Shown here in pieces: positions 7,975-15,604 of a DNA stretch of 48,694 nucleotides. The notes beneath the pieces are model-generated. The model made no database searches, was not told the origin of the DNA, and saw only the letters and a list, made by a program, of their open reading frames with translations. Every line of letters starts with the position of its first letter. Positions within the stretch are counted from its first letter, which is position 1. The translations under genes were made by a program, and so were the position numbers. Origin of the DNA: Achromobacter pulmonis (GTDB lineage Bacteria; Pseudomonadota; Gammaproteobacteria; Burkholderiales; Burkholderiaceae_B). The stretch is from assembly GCF_002885955.2 (NCBI RefSeq), contig NZ_POQS01000001.1, positions 486,160 through 534,853 on the forward strand, in the 5' to 3' direction.

Positions 7975-8487
7975 ATGTCCGACGCTCCCATCGAAGGCGG
8001 CTGCGACTGCGGCGCGGTCCGCTACCGCCTGGCCAGCCCGCCCATGTTCGTGCATTGCTGCCACTGCACCGTATGCCAGCGCCACTCGGGCAGCGCCTTC
8101 GGCATGAACGCACCCATCGAGACCGACCGCGTCACGCGGTTGAGCGGCGAGCTACGCCGCTACCCGGCCGGCAAGACGGCCGACGACGGCGAAACGGCGG
8201 TGGTGGTGCGCTGCGCCGCCTGCGCCGGCTATCTGTGGAGCCACCACCCGGCGTTCGGCGAGGCGGTGGCCCTGATCTACGCGGGCACCCTGGACCGCCC
8301 CGCCGACTTTCCGCCGGGCGCGCATTGTTTCGTGCGCTCCAGGCAGCCCTGGCTGCGCCTGCCCGAGGACGTGCCGGCGGCCGACGAGTTCTACGACCAG
8401 GAAGCCTGCTGGCCCGAGGCCAGCAAACGGCGTCTAGAAGCGGCGCTGGCCGCCAGTCGGCGGCGGCCGTGGACGCCCAAGGCGTGA
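7975..8487 (+). CDS. GFA family zinc protein
   Basis: A 170-residue member of the GFA family, named after glutathione-dependent formaldehyde-activating enzyme. The zinc ligands are clear: CDCGAVRY near residues 10-17, the CCHCTVCQRHSG block near 32, and CAACAGYLW near 80. The fold holds a structural and a catalytic zinc. Most family members have unproven activity, and the best supported ones form S-hydroxymethylglutathione from formaldehyde. The start at 7975 is set by GGAG upstream. It is convergent with the SelW-like gene, ending 15 bp from it. No formaldehyde oxidation genes are adjacent, so the role is open. Confidence 0.85.
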   Translation: MSDAPIEGGCDCGAVRYRLASPPMFVHCCHCTVCQRHSGSAFGMNAPIETDRVTRLSGELRRYPAGKTADDGETAVVVRCAACAGYLWSHHPAFGEAVALIYAGTLDRPADFPPGAHCFVRSRQPWLRLPEDVPAADEFYDQEACWPEASKRRLEAALAASRRRPWTPKA

Positions 8488-8502
8488 ACGCGGGGTCCGG
8501 CG

Positions 8503-8844
8503 TCAGGCGTCGGGCTGCTTGCGGGCAATGGCGGCGGCCGCGCCGTCGTCGCGCTCGTGGCCGTCGATATGGCCCAGCGGACGGCCCGGGTCGAGCCGGT
8601 CGCGCACGCGCTGCTTGAGGATCTTGGCTTCGGGAAATCCGCCGTCGCTCTTGCGGTCCCAGATCAGGTCGCCGTTGTAGGTGACCTGGAAAATCCCGCC
8701 CGTGCCCGGCTGCAGCACCACCTCGCCCAGGTCGGTCGAGAAGGTGGACAGCAGCTCCTGGGCCATCCAGGCCGCGCGCAGCAGCCACTGGCACTGGGTG
8801 CAATAGAGGATCACGATACGGGGTCGCAGGGCGGGCGCGTTCAT
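8503..8844 (-). CDS. SelT/SelW/SelH (Rdx) family thioredoxin-like protein
   Basis: A 113-residue protein with the redox motif CTQC (Cys15 and Cys18) after the first strand, and the family block GEVVLQPGTGGIFQVTYNGDLIWDR. Cys stands where animal and some bacterial homologues have selenocysteine. The family is thought to act as a small thiol redox protein, with partners unknown in bacteria. The C-terminal 25 residues are charged and probably flexible. The start at 8844 is backed by GAAGGAG. A likely promoter and an overlapping inverted repeat lie in the 70-bp spacer shared with the divergent MFS gene. Confidence 0.85.
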   Translation of the reverse strand: MNAPALRPRIVILYCTQCQWLLRAAWMAQELLSTFSTDLGEVVLQPGTGGIFQVTYNGDLIWDRKSDGGFPEAKILKQRVRDRLDPGRPLGHIDGHERDDGAAAAIARKQPDA

Positions 8845-8868
8845 GAGGCGATTCTCCTTCGTTCATGG

Positions 8869-8903
8869 ATAATATCGGGTTTTCCCGGGTTCGCAACGAA
8901 CCC
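8869..8903 (-). promoter_or_regulatory. Promoter of the SelW-like gene with overlapping 7-bp inverted repeat
   Basis: On the minus strand, TTGCGA (8891-8896), a 16-bp spacer and TATTAT (8869-8874) form a plausible sigma-70 promoter. The predicted transcript would start near 8862, just ahead of GAAGGAG. A perfect inverted repeat GGGTTCG-CAA-CGAACCC (8887-8903) covers the -35 and ends 11 bp before the MFS start codon, so it could be an operator for both genes or an RNA hairpin near the MFS start. Confidence 0.4.
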
Positions 8904-8914
8904 CGAGCCTGTCC

Positions 8915-10114
8915 ATGAAGTCTGCATTATCTCCCCGTGGCCAACGCTGGCTGATCGGCCTCCTGATGGGGCTGGTCACGCTCACGCCGATGGGCATCGA
9001 CATCTACCTCCCTTCCCTGCCGGCCATGGCGCAGGATTTCGGCCGGCCCGTCACCGCGCTGCAGGCCAGCATCACGCTGTTCATCTTCGCCGTGGGCGTG
9101 GGCCAGGTACTGATCGGCCCGCTGGCCGACCGCTACGGCCGCCGCCCGGTGGCGGTAGGCGGGGTGCTCGCCTATCTGCTGGGATCGGCGCTGGGGGTGG
9201 CGGCCGGCTCGCTGGAAGTGTTCTACGCGGCCCGCGTGATCCAGGGGCTGGGCGCGTGCTCGGCCTCGCTGGTGGCCTTCGCGGCGGTGCGCGACTGCTT
9301 CAGCCCCGCGGTGGGCGCGCGCGTCTACAGCTATCTGAACGGGGCGTTGTGCACCGTGCCCGCGCTGGCGCCGCTGGTGGGCGGCGCGCTGGCGGTGCAT
9401 GCGGGCTGGCGCAGCACGTTCGCGTTCATGGTGCTGTTCGCGCTGGGGCTGGCGGCGCTGCTGGCGCTGCGGTTCGAAGAGACGCGGGCCGCGCCCGGCC
9501 GGCCGCAAGGCCCGCTCTACAGCCTGCGGCGCTACGCGCCCATCGTGGCCAGCGGCCGCTTTCTGTACTTCGCGGCGTTCGGCATGGCCGGCATGGCCAT
9601 GATCCTGGTGTTCGTGTCGGCCGCGCCCGTGGTGCTGGTGCAGGAACTGGGCTATTCCGAACTGGGATTCTCGGCCTGGTTCGGCGGCAACGCGGCCATC
9701 AATATCGGCGCGTTCTTCCTGGCGCCGGCCTTTATCGCGCGCTTCGGCCGCCACGCCATGGTGCGGGTCGGCATGGCCGCGCTGCTCGCGGCCGCGGCCA
9801 TGCATCTGGCGGCCTGGCTGTGGCTGCCGCTGTCGGCCTGGGCCTTCATGCTGCCGGTCGCGGTGCTGACCGTGGGCTTTTCGCTGGCGCTGGGCTCGGG
9901 CCTGAGCCTGGCGCTCGAACCCTTCGCCGAACGCGCCGGCACCGCGGCCGCGGTCTACGGCCTGTTCCAGATGAGCGGCTCGGCCCTCATCGCCACGCTG
10001 CTGGTCGACAGCGGCATGCCGCCGCAGGCCGCCATGGCCTCGATCGGCGCGGCCATCGTGGCGCCGCTGCTGTTGCTGTCGGGCGGCATGGCGCGCCGCC
10101 TCGCGGCCGGCTGA
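8915..10114 (+). CDS. Bcr/CflA family MFS drug exporter
   Basis: A 399-residue major facilitator with about 12 predicted helices. The N-terminus shows MGIDIYLPSLPAMAQDF and the loop motif GPLADRYGRRPV (motif A), then ARVIQGLGACSAS (motif C-like region), all typical of the DHA1 Bcr/CflA group that exports drugs or small metabolites by proton antiport. Length is normal for the family. The upstream region lacks a strong Shine-Dalgarno sequence and holds a perfect 7-bp inverted repeat ending 11 bp before the ATG. The substrate cannot be read from sequence; bicyclomycin, chloramphenicol and cysteine are known for relatives. Confidence 0.9.
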   Translation: MKSALSPRGQRWLIGLLMGLVTLTPMGIDIYLPSLPAMAQDFGRPVTALQASITLFIFAVGVGQVLIGPLADRYGRRPVAVGGVLAYLLGSALGVAAGSLEVFYAARVIQGLGACSASLVAFAAVRDCFSPAVGARVYSYLNGALCTVPALAPLVGGALAVHAGWRSTFAFMVLFALGLAALLALRFEETRAAPGRPQGPLYSLRRYAPIVASGRFLYFAAFGMAGMAMILVFVSAAPVVLVQELGYSELGFSAWFGGNAAINIGAFFLAPAFIARFGRHAMVRVGMAALLAAAAMHLAAWLWLPLSAWAFMLPVAVLTVGFSLALGSGLSLALEPFAERAGTAAAVYGLFQMSGSALIATLLVDSGMPPQAAMASIGAAIVAPLLLLSGGMARRLAAG

Positions 10115-10180
10115 GCCGCCGGTTTTCTTTCCACCACGCAGGGCTTAGTATCTTCCGGGAAATCACAACCTGGAGGAGAC

Positions 10181-11032
10181 ATGGAGAGCCCGATTCTCGA
10201 GCGCACGGACGAAGGCGGCGTGGTGACCCTGCGGCTGAACCGCCCGGGCCAGTTCAACGCGCTGTCCGAAGCCATGCTGGCCGCGTTGCAGGCGCAGATC
10301 GACGCCCTGGCCCGCGACGCCGACGCGCGCTGCGTGGTGCTGGAATCCGCCGGCCGGGCGTTCTGCGCCGGCCACGACCTGCGCGAGATGCGCAGCCAGC
10401 CGTCCCTGGACTATTACCGCGAGCTGTTCAGGAAGTGCGGCAGCGTCATGCAGGGACTGCAGGCCCTGCCCGTGCCCGTCATCGCCAAGGTGCGCGGCGT
10501 CGCCACGGCGGCCGGCTGCCAGCTGGTGGCCAGCTGCGACCTGGCGGTGGCGGCAGATAGCGCCACGTTCGCGGTGTCGGGCATCAACGTGGGGCTGTTC
10601 TGCTCGACGCCGGCGGTGGCGCTCAGCCGCAACGTGTCGGCCAAGCGCGCCTTCGAGATGCTGGTGACCGCCCGCTTCATCGACGCGGCGCAGGCGCGCG
10701 ACTGGGGCCTGATCAACGACGCCGTGCCCGAAGCGGAACTGGACGCGCGCGTGCAGGCCCTGGTGAACGACATCCTGGCCAAGAGCCCCACCGCCATCCG
10801 CTACGGCAAGCGCATGTTCTACAAGCAGCGGCAGATGGCGCTGGCCGACGCGTACGATTATGCCGGCGACGTGATGGCCCGCAACATGATGGAGGCCGAC
10901 GCCTGCGAAGGCATCGACGCTTTCCTGCAGAAACGGGCGCCGCGCTGGCAGGACGTTCAGCCCAGCCAGCCCAGCGCCCAGCCGCCCGCGGCGGCGATCA
11001 GCACCACCCAGACCGGCGACCATCGGGCGTAG
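10181..11032 (+). CDS. ECHDC3-like enoyl-CoA hydratase/isomerase family protein
   Basis: A 283-residue crotonase-fold protein. The oxyanion-hole segments AFCAGHDLREM (about 60-70) and ATAAGCQLVASCDLA (about 108-122) are present. Of the two catalytic glutamates of classical hydratases, the first is replaced (Gly134 in VSGINVGLF), and the second is kept (Glu159 in KRAFEMLVT). This pattern and the block INVGLFCSTPAVALSR match the ECHDC3 subgroup, whose reaction is unclear. The normal family end is near AFLQKRAPRW. The last 25 residues are a Gln/Pro/Ala tail encoded opposite the 3' end of chrA. GGAGGAG precedes the ATG. Confidence 0.85.
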   Translation: MESPILERTDEGGVVTLRLNRPGQFNALSEAMLAALQAQIDALARDADARCVVLESAGRAFCAGHDLREMRSQPSLDYYRELFRKCGSVMQGLQALPVPVIAKVRGVATAAGCQLVASCDLAVAADSATFAVSGINVGLFCSTPAVALSRNVSAKRAFEMLVTARFIDAAQARDWGLINDAVPEAELDARVQALVNDILAKSPTAIRYGKRMFYKQRQMALADAYDYAGDVMARNMMEADACEGIDAFLQKRAPRWQDVQPSQPSAQPPAAAISTTQTGDHRA

Positions 11033-12228
11033 ACCAGCAGCGCGAACAGCAGCAGCGCCAGCGCGAAGTCGGTGCGCCCGCGGATGGCGCTGGCCCAGAC
11101 CGGATCGTACAGGGCCGACAGCAGGATGCCGACCACGCTGGCGTTGACGCCCGCGATCAGGTTGCGCACGCCGGGCCGCAGCCGCAGGCTTTCCCAGAAA
11201 GGCAGCGCGGCCGCCACCAGAAGCGCCCCGGGCAGGAAGATGGCGACCAGCATGGCCAGCGCGCCGGCCCAGCCCGACAGCGGCCCCGGCGACATCGCGC
11301 CCAGGAAGCCGGCGAAACCGAACAGCGGCCCCGGCATGGCCTGGGCCGCGCCATAGCCGGCCAGGAACTCGGCGTCGGACACCATGCCGCCGCCGACCGC
11401 GGCCGATTCCAGCAGGGGCAGCACCACGTGCCCGCCGCCGAACACCAGGGCGCCGGCGCGGTAGAAGCCATCGAGCTGGCGCGCCAGCGGCTGGCCGGTC
11501 AACGCCGCCCAGGCCGGCAAGGCGGCCAGCAACAGCACGAACAGGGCCAGCGCGGCGTAGCCGACGCGGCGCGACACGGCCTGGCGTTCGACCGCCAGCG
11601 CCGGGCGCGCCGGCACTTGCAGCGTGGCCGCGCCGATGACGGCGCCCAGCAGGATGGCGGCCACCTGCCCCAGCGCGCCGGGCACGGCCAGCGTGACGAG
11701 CGCGGCCGCCACCGCCAGCGCGGCGCGCGTGCGGTCGGGACAGAGCGAGCGGCCCATGCCCCATATCGCCTGCGCGATGACGGCGACCGCCGCGACTTTC
11801 AGGCCGTGGATGGCGGCCGATCCGGACAGCCAGCCGAACTGCGCCAGCCCCGCCGCGAACAGCCCCAGCGCTACGGCCGTGGGCAGCGTGAACGCCACCC
11901 ACGCGGCCAGCATGCCGGCCCAGCCGGCGCGCTTCAGGCCGATGGCCATGCCGACCTGGCTGCTGGCCGGCCCGGGCAGGAACTGGCACAGCGCCACCAG
12001 ATCGGAATAGGCGTATTCGTCCAGCCAGCGGCGGCGCTCCACGAATTCGGCATGGAAGTACGCCAGGTGCGCCACCGGTCCGCCGAAAGAGGTCAGGCCC
12101 AGGCGCAGGAAAACCAGGAATACCTCGAAGACGGAACCCGGACCGGGCTGGACGCGGGCGGGCGCGGTGGACTGACTGGCGACGTGTTCGTCGTGGGAAG
12201 GCGGCTGCGGCATGGGACGGGGCTTCAT
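10957..12228 (-). CDS. chrA: ChrA-type chromate transporter (long-chain CHR family)
   Basis: A 423-residue membrane protein with the two repeated halves of long-chain CHR transporters. The N-terminal half carries FLRLGLTSFGGPVAHLAYF and CQFLPGPASSQ. The C-terminal half carries ALVFGGGHVVLPLLE and AMPGPLFGFAGFLG. Characterised members export chromate, and sulfate transport is suspected for others. The first 30 residues are polar and non-conserved. No chrB regulator or other chr gene is present. The 3' end overlaps the convergent crotonase gene by 76 bp on the opposite strand, which is unusual here. Confidence 0.9.
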   Translation of the reverse strand: MKPRPMPQPPSHDEHVASQSTAPARVQPGPGSVFEVFLVFLRLGLTSFGGPVAHLAYFHAEFVERRRWLDEYAYSDLVALCQFLPGPASSQVGMAIGLKRAGWAGMLAAWVAFTLPTAVALGLFAAGLAQFGWLSGSAAIHGLKVAAVAVIAQAIWGMGRSLCPDRTRAALAVAAALVTLAVPGALGQVAAILLGAVIGAATLQVPARPALAVERQAVSRRVGYAALALFVLLLAALPAWAALTGQPLARQLDGFYRAGALVFGGGHVVLPLLESAAVGGGMVSDAEFLAGYGAAQAMPGPLFGFAGFLGAMSPGPLSGWAGALAMLVAIFLPGALLVAAALPFWESLRLRPGVRNLIAGVNASVVGILLSALYDPVWASAIRGRTDFALALLLFALLVYARWSPVWVVLIAAAGGWALGWLG

Positions 12229-12274
12229 CGGCTACGGGGCATGAGTATCCTGCCCTCGCTTCAAGCTTATAGCC

Positions 12275-12303
12275 GGGCGCCGCCGCGGATTCAACCGGCG
12301 CCC
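12275..12303. repeat. 8-bp inverted repeat between chrA and the AhpD-like gene
   Basis: GGGCGCCG (12275-12282) and CGGCGCCC (12296-12303) form a perfect inverted repeat around a 13-base spacer, in the 184-bp divergent gap. It could be an operator or a leader hairpin. There is no U-run on either side. No clear sigma-70 boxes were found next to it. Confidence 0.35.
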
Positions 12304-12412
12304 GCCCGAATATGGCCCATAGCGAAATACCGTTCATGGCACTTCTGCGCCGGGCGCGCCGGCCGCATGCTACGGGCTCTGGATTTCTCCCGAGACATCG
12401 ACAGGAAGCAAT

Positions 12413-12892
12413 ATGACTCAGCGATTGAATTACTTCGAGACCACGCCCGAACTTTCGAAGAAATACCTGGAATTCAGCACCGCGCTCAAGAAGTCGGCGG
12501 TGGTCCGGGAATTCGGCCATCTGGTCGATATCCGCGCCTCGCAGATCAACGGCTGCGGCTTCTGCCTGGACATGCACGTCAAGCAGGCCAGGATCGAAGG
12601 CGAACGCGAACTGCGGCTGCACCACGTCGCGATCTGGCGCGAATCCACTCTGTTCTCGGCGCGCGAGCGCGCCGCGCTGGCCTGGACCGAGGCCGTGACC
12701 ACGCTGGCGCCGACCGGCGTGTCCGACGAAGCCTACCGCGCCGCGCGCGCCGAGTTCAACGAGGCCGAATTGTCGGAACTGACGCTGCTGATCGTCGGCA
12801 TCAACGGCTGGAACCGCCTGAACGTGGCGTTTCGCACGGCGCCCGGCTCGGCCGACGCGGCCTATGGCCTGGACAAGGCCGGGCTGAATTAA
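12413..12892 (+). CDS. Carboxymuconolactone decarboxylase / AhpD-like protein
   Basis: A 159-residue all-alpha protein of the AhpD-like superfamily. The redox motif is CGFCLDMHVKQAR, with Cys48, Cys51 and His55 in the usual CxxCxxxH arrangement, followed by RERAALAWTEAVT. Such proteins act as alkylhydroperoxidases or thiol-disulfide partners rather than true decarboxylases. GGAAG precedes the ATG at 12413. The gene is convergent with the MocR regulator, with one base between the stop codons, and divergent from chrA. No peroxiredoxin is adjacent, so the electron partner is unknown. Confidence 0.88.
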   Translation: MTQRLNYFETTPELSKKYLEFSTALKKSAVVREFGHLVDIRASQINGCGFCLDMHVKQARIEGERELRLHHVAIWRESTLFSARERAALAWTEAVTTLAPTGVSDEAYRAARAEFNEAELSELTLLIVGINGWNRLNVAFRTAPGSADAAYGLDKAGLN

Positions 12893-12893
12893 C

Positions 12894-14297
12894 TCACATC
12901 AACGCGCGGATGCGCAGGCCGAGTTCGCGGGCCTGCGCCGCCGACGCGATGTTGGTGAAGCTGAGCAGCAGCCCCGGCTGCCCGCCCGCTGCGGCATACC
13001 AGCGCGACACGGCTTCGGCGAAGAGGCCTTGCTCGACCATGCGCTGCGCCAGGCGCCGGTCCCCCTGGCCGGCCCGCAGGCGCGCCACCATGTGCATGCC
13101 GCCCGGTTGCGGCTCGATCCGCAGGCGCGTGCCCAGCGCCTCGGCCAGCCCGGCGGCCGCGGCCTCGCGGCGCTGCGCGTACAGCCTGCGCATGCGCTGG
13201 ATATGGCGGCCGAAATGGCCTTCGGCCATGAATGCCGCCAGGATGGCCTGAGTCAGGCCCGGCGCGCCGCCGCCCAGCCAGCACAACTGCTCGAAACGCG
13301 CGCTCAAGGTTTCGGGCACCACCAGATAAGCCAGCCTGAGCCCCGGAAACAGCACTTTGCTGAAGGTGCCCGCGTACAGCACGCGGCCCTGCCCGTCCAG
13401 GCTTTTCAAGGCCGGCAAGGGCCGGCCCACGTAACGGTATTCGCCGTCGTAATCGTCCTCCACGATCCACGCGCCGCTGCGCTGCGCCCAGTCCAGCAGC
13501 GCCTGGCGGCGCGGCAGCGACAGCGACATGCACAGGGGGCTTTGGTGCGCGGGCGTCACGACCGCGCCGCGCGCGCCCGGCGCGCGTTCGATGCCGGCAT
13601 CGACCATCAGGCCGTCCTGATCCACCGGCACCGGCGCCGGGCGCAGCCGCGCCTGCTCCAGCAGCAGCCGCGTCGGCGGATAGCCGGGATCTTCCATCCA
13701 GACTTCGTCGCCCGGTTCGAACAGGGCCTGCAGCACCAGGCGCAGCGTGTGGTTGTAGCCGGACGTGATGAACACCTGCGCAGGCTGGCAATGGATGCCG
13801 CGCGCCACCTGCAGATAGGCGGCGGTGGCGGCGCGCAAGGCCGGCAGGCCGCTGCTGGGCGGATAGGCCAGTTCCGTGGCCTGCAGCCCGCGCAGCTGCC
13901 TGGCCCCCAGTCGCGCCCACAGCTTGCGCGGAAAGGCGTCCAGCGCCGGCAGCCCCATCTGGAACGGCAGGATGCCGGACCAGCGCGGCCAGGCCGGCAC
14001 GTCGTGCGCCGGCGGCTCGGGCGCGGGCGGCGCCGGCGCGCCGGCCTGCGGCTGCAGATCGGGCGAGACCACCGTGCCCGCCTGGCCGCGCGCCTGGATA
14101 TAACCCTCGGAGGCCAGCAGCGAATACGCCACCTCCACCGTGCCGCGCGCCACGCCCATCTCCTTGGCCAGCGAACGCGCCGACGGAATGCGGTCGCCCG
14201 GCTTGAGCGTGCCCTGGGCGATCGCGCCGCGAAAACGCTCGTAGACCTGCCGGTACAGGGGGCCGGCCTCGCGGTCCTGGGGAGATGCACGACTCAT
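12894..14297 (-). CDS. MocR/PdxR-type GntR regulator with aminotransferase domain
   Basis: A 467-residue fusion. Residues about 13-75 are a winged-helix GntR domain (QGTLKPGDRIPSARSLAKEMGVARGTVE), joined by a Pro/Ala linker to a fold-type I aminotransferase domain. The PLP-binding Lys is in AGTFSKVLFPG (Lys314) and the pyridine-nitrogen Asp in VEDDYDGEYRY (Asp281). MocR proteins use PLP or an aldimine as effector and usually control a divergent neighbour, here the GNAT/azoreductase pair. The ATG at 14297 is preferred to a TTG 12 bases upstream. Neither has a Shine-Dalgarno sequence, so the message may be almost leaderless. Confidence 0.9.
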   Translation of the reverse strand: MSRASPQDREAGPLYRQVYERFRGAIAQGTLKPGDRIPSARSLAKEMGVARGTVEVAYSLLASEGYIQARGQAGTVVSPDLQPQAGAPAPPAPEPPAHDVPAWPRWSGILPFQMGLPALDAFPRKLWARLGARQLRGLQATELAYPPSSGLPALRAATAAYLQVARGIHCQPAQVFITSGYNHTLRLVLQALFEPGDEVWMEDPGYPPTRLLLEQARLRPAPVPVDQDGLMVDAGIERAPGARGAVVTPAHQSPLCMSLSLPRRQALLDWAQRSGAWIVEDDYDGEYRYVGRPLPALKSLDGQGRVLYAGTFSKVLFPGLRLAYLVVPETLSARFEQLCWLGGGAPGLTQAILAAFMAEGHFGRHIQRMRRLYAQRREAAAAGLAEALGTRLRIEPQPGGMHMVARLRAGQGDRRLAQRMVEQGLFAEAVSRWYAAAGGQPGLLLSFTNIASAAQARELGLRIRALM

Positions 14298-14362
14298 GGC
14301 ATAGTCCAAAAATCAAAATATGGCCCTGGGAATTATGGCATGCGCCGCCTACCATGGCAGCC

Positions 14363-14830
14363 ATGACACCTGATCCCGACCTCCCCCTGCGCCACCTCGA
14401 AACGCCCGACGAGGTGCGCGCCTGCCTGCCGCTGATGCGCGAGCTGCGGCCCCACCTGGACGATGCCGAAGACTTTCTGGAACGCGTCGCCCGCATGCGC
14501 CACGAACGCTACCGGCTGCTGGCCGTCATGCGCGACGGCCAGGCCGTGGCGCTGGCCGGCTATCGCTTCCAGGAAAACCTGGTGTACGGCCGTTTTCTGT
14601 ACGTGGACGACCTGGTCGTCTCGCCCGCGCTGCGCGGCGGCCGCCACGGCGCGCGGCTGCTGCAGGCGCTGGACGAACTCGCCCGCGGCGCCGGCTGCGC
14701 CCGGCTGGTGCTCGATACCGGCCTGGGCAACGCGCTGGCCCAGCGTTTCTATTTCCGCCAGGGCCTTTTGACCAGCGCCATCCGTTTCGGCAAATCCCTG
14801 CACGTACCCGTGGAGACCCCCGCCCCATGA
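14363..14830 (+). CDS. GNAT family N-acetyltransferase
   Basis: A 155-residue GNAT protein. The acetyl-CoA pyrophosphate loop is visible as LVVSPALRGGRHGARLLQAL (R/QxxGxG/A type), preceded by the strand FLYVDDL and followed by LVLDTGLGNALAQRFYFRQGL. The family acetylates amines, antibiotics or protein N-termini, and the substrate here is unknown. ATGs at 14354 and 14363 are both possible and neither has a ribosome site. The stop overlaps the next gene as ATGA, so translation of the two is coupled. It is divergent from the MocR regulator, the likely controller. Confidence 0.85.
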   Translation: MTPDPDLPLRHLETPDEVRACLPLMRELRPHLDDAEDFLERVARMRHERYRLLAVMRDGQAVALAGYRFQENLVYGRFLYVDDLVVSPALRGGRHGARLLQALDELARGAGCARLVLDTGLGNALAQRFYFRQGLLTSAIRFGKSLHVPVETPAP

Positions 14831-15450
14831 GCATTCTGCGCATTATCTGCAGCCCGCGCGGCCGCGCCTCCGAAAGCTACCGCCTGTCGCAGCGCATCGT
14901 CGAGCGCATCGCCGGCGCGGCCCCGGCCATCGTCGACGTCGACGCCAATACCCTGCCGCACGTGGACCCGGACTATGCCGCCGCGCTCAGCGCGCGCCAG
15001 GACCCCGGCGGCCCCGCGCTGGAGCGCGGCGCGCTCAGGCGCTCGGCCGAACAGATACGCCTGTTGCGCGAGGCCAGCCACATCGTGATCGCCACGCCCA
15101 TGCACAACTTCACGGTGCCGTCCTCGCTGAAGGCCTGGATCGACCACGTGGTGCGGGTGCGCCATACCTTCAGCATCACGCCCGAGGGCAAGGTCGGCAG
15201 CCTGCCCGGGCGGCCGGTGTACGTGGCGATCGCGTCGGGCGGCGACTTCTCCAGCAGCGATCCGCGGCGCCAGCAGGACTTCCTCACGCCCTATCTGCGC
15301 TATGTGCTGGGCACCATCGGCCTGACGGACGTGACGTTTTTCTCGGTGCAGGGATCGGTGCGCAGCCCGGTGGAACTCGAGGCGGCGCGCGGCCGCGCCG
15401 AGGCGGCGATCGCGGCGCATCCGTTCGAGGCGCGCGCCATCGCGGCCTAG
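14827..15450 (+). CDS. FMN-dependent NADH-azoreductase / NAD(P)H quinone reductase family flavoprotein
   Basis: A 207-residue flavodoxin-like protein. It has the phosphate-binding N-terminus IICSPRGRASESYRLSQ, the FMN loop ATPMHNFTVPSSLKAWIDHVVR and the later block IASGGDFSS, typical of AzoR. These enzymes reduce azo dyes and quinones by two electrons using NADH and FMN, and protect against thiol or quinone stress. Length is standard. The ATG overlaps the GNAT stop (ATGA), so the two genes form a coupled pair probably under the MocR-type regulator. A GC hairpin follows 18 bases after the stop. Confidence 0.88.
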   Translation: MSILRIICSPRGRASESYRLSQRIVERIAGAAPAIVDVDANTLPHVDPDYAAALSARQDPGGPALERGALRRSAEQIRLLREASHIVIATPMHNFTVPSSLKAWIDHVVRVRHTFSITPEGKVGSLPGRPVYVAIASGGDFSSSDPRRQQDFLTPYLRYVLGTIGLTDVTFFSVQGSVRSPVELEAARGRAEAAIAAHPFEARAIAA

Positions 15451-15467
15451 CCTCAACCTTAGGGATA

Positions 15468-15505
15468 CCCCCTCTCATGCTTGCGGCTACCGCCGCAAGC
15501 GGGGG
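15468..15505 (+). terminator. Two-step GC hairpin after the azoreductase gene
   Basis: An inner perfect 9-bp stem (15479-15487 with 15492-15500, loop TACC) is extended by an outer 5-bp stem CCCCC (15468-15472) with GGGGG (15501-15505), leaving a 6-base bulge on the left. No U-run follows. It may end the GNAT-azoreductase message or fold at the head of the next one. Confidence 0.4.
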
Positions 15506-15604
15506 CCATGCGCGGCGCATTGACACTGCCGAATGGTGGGCACTACGCTTTTTGCAACACGCTCTCCACCTAAGGATGGCGGGGCTTACGTGCAGGAGCG
15601 GACC

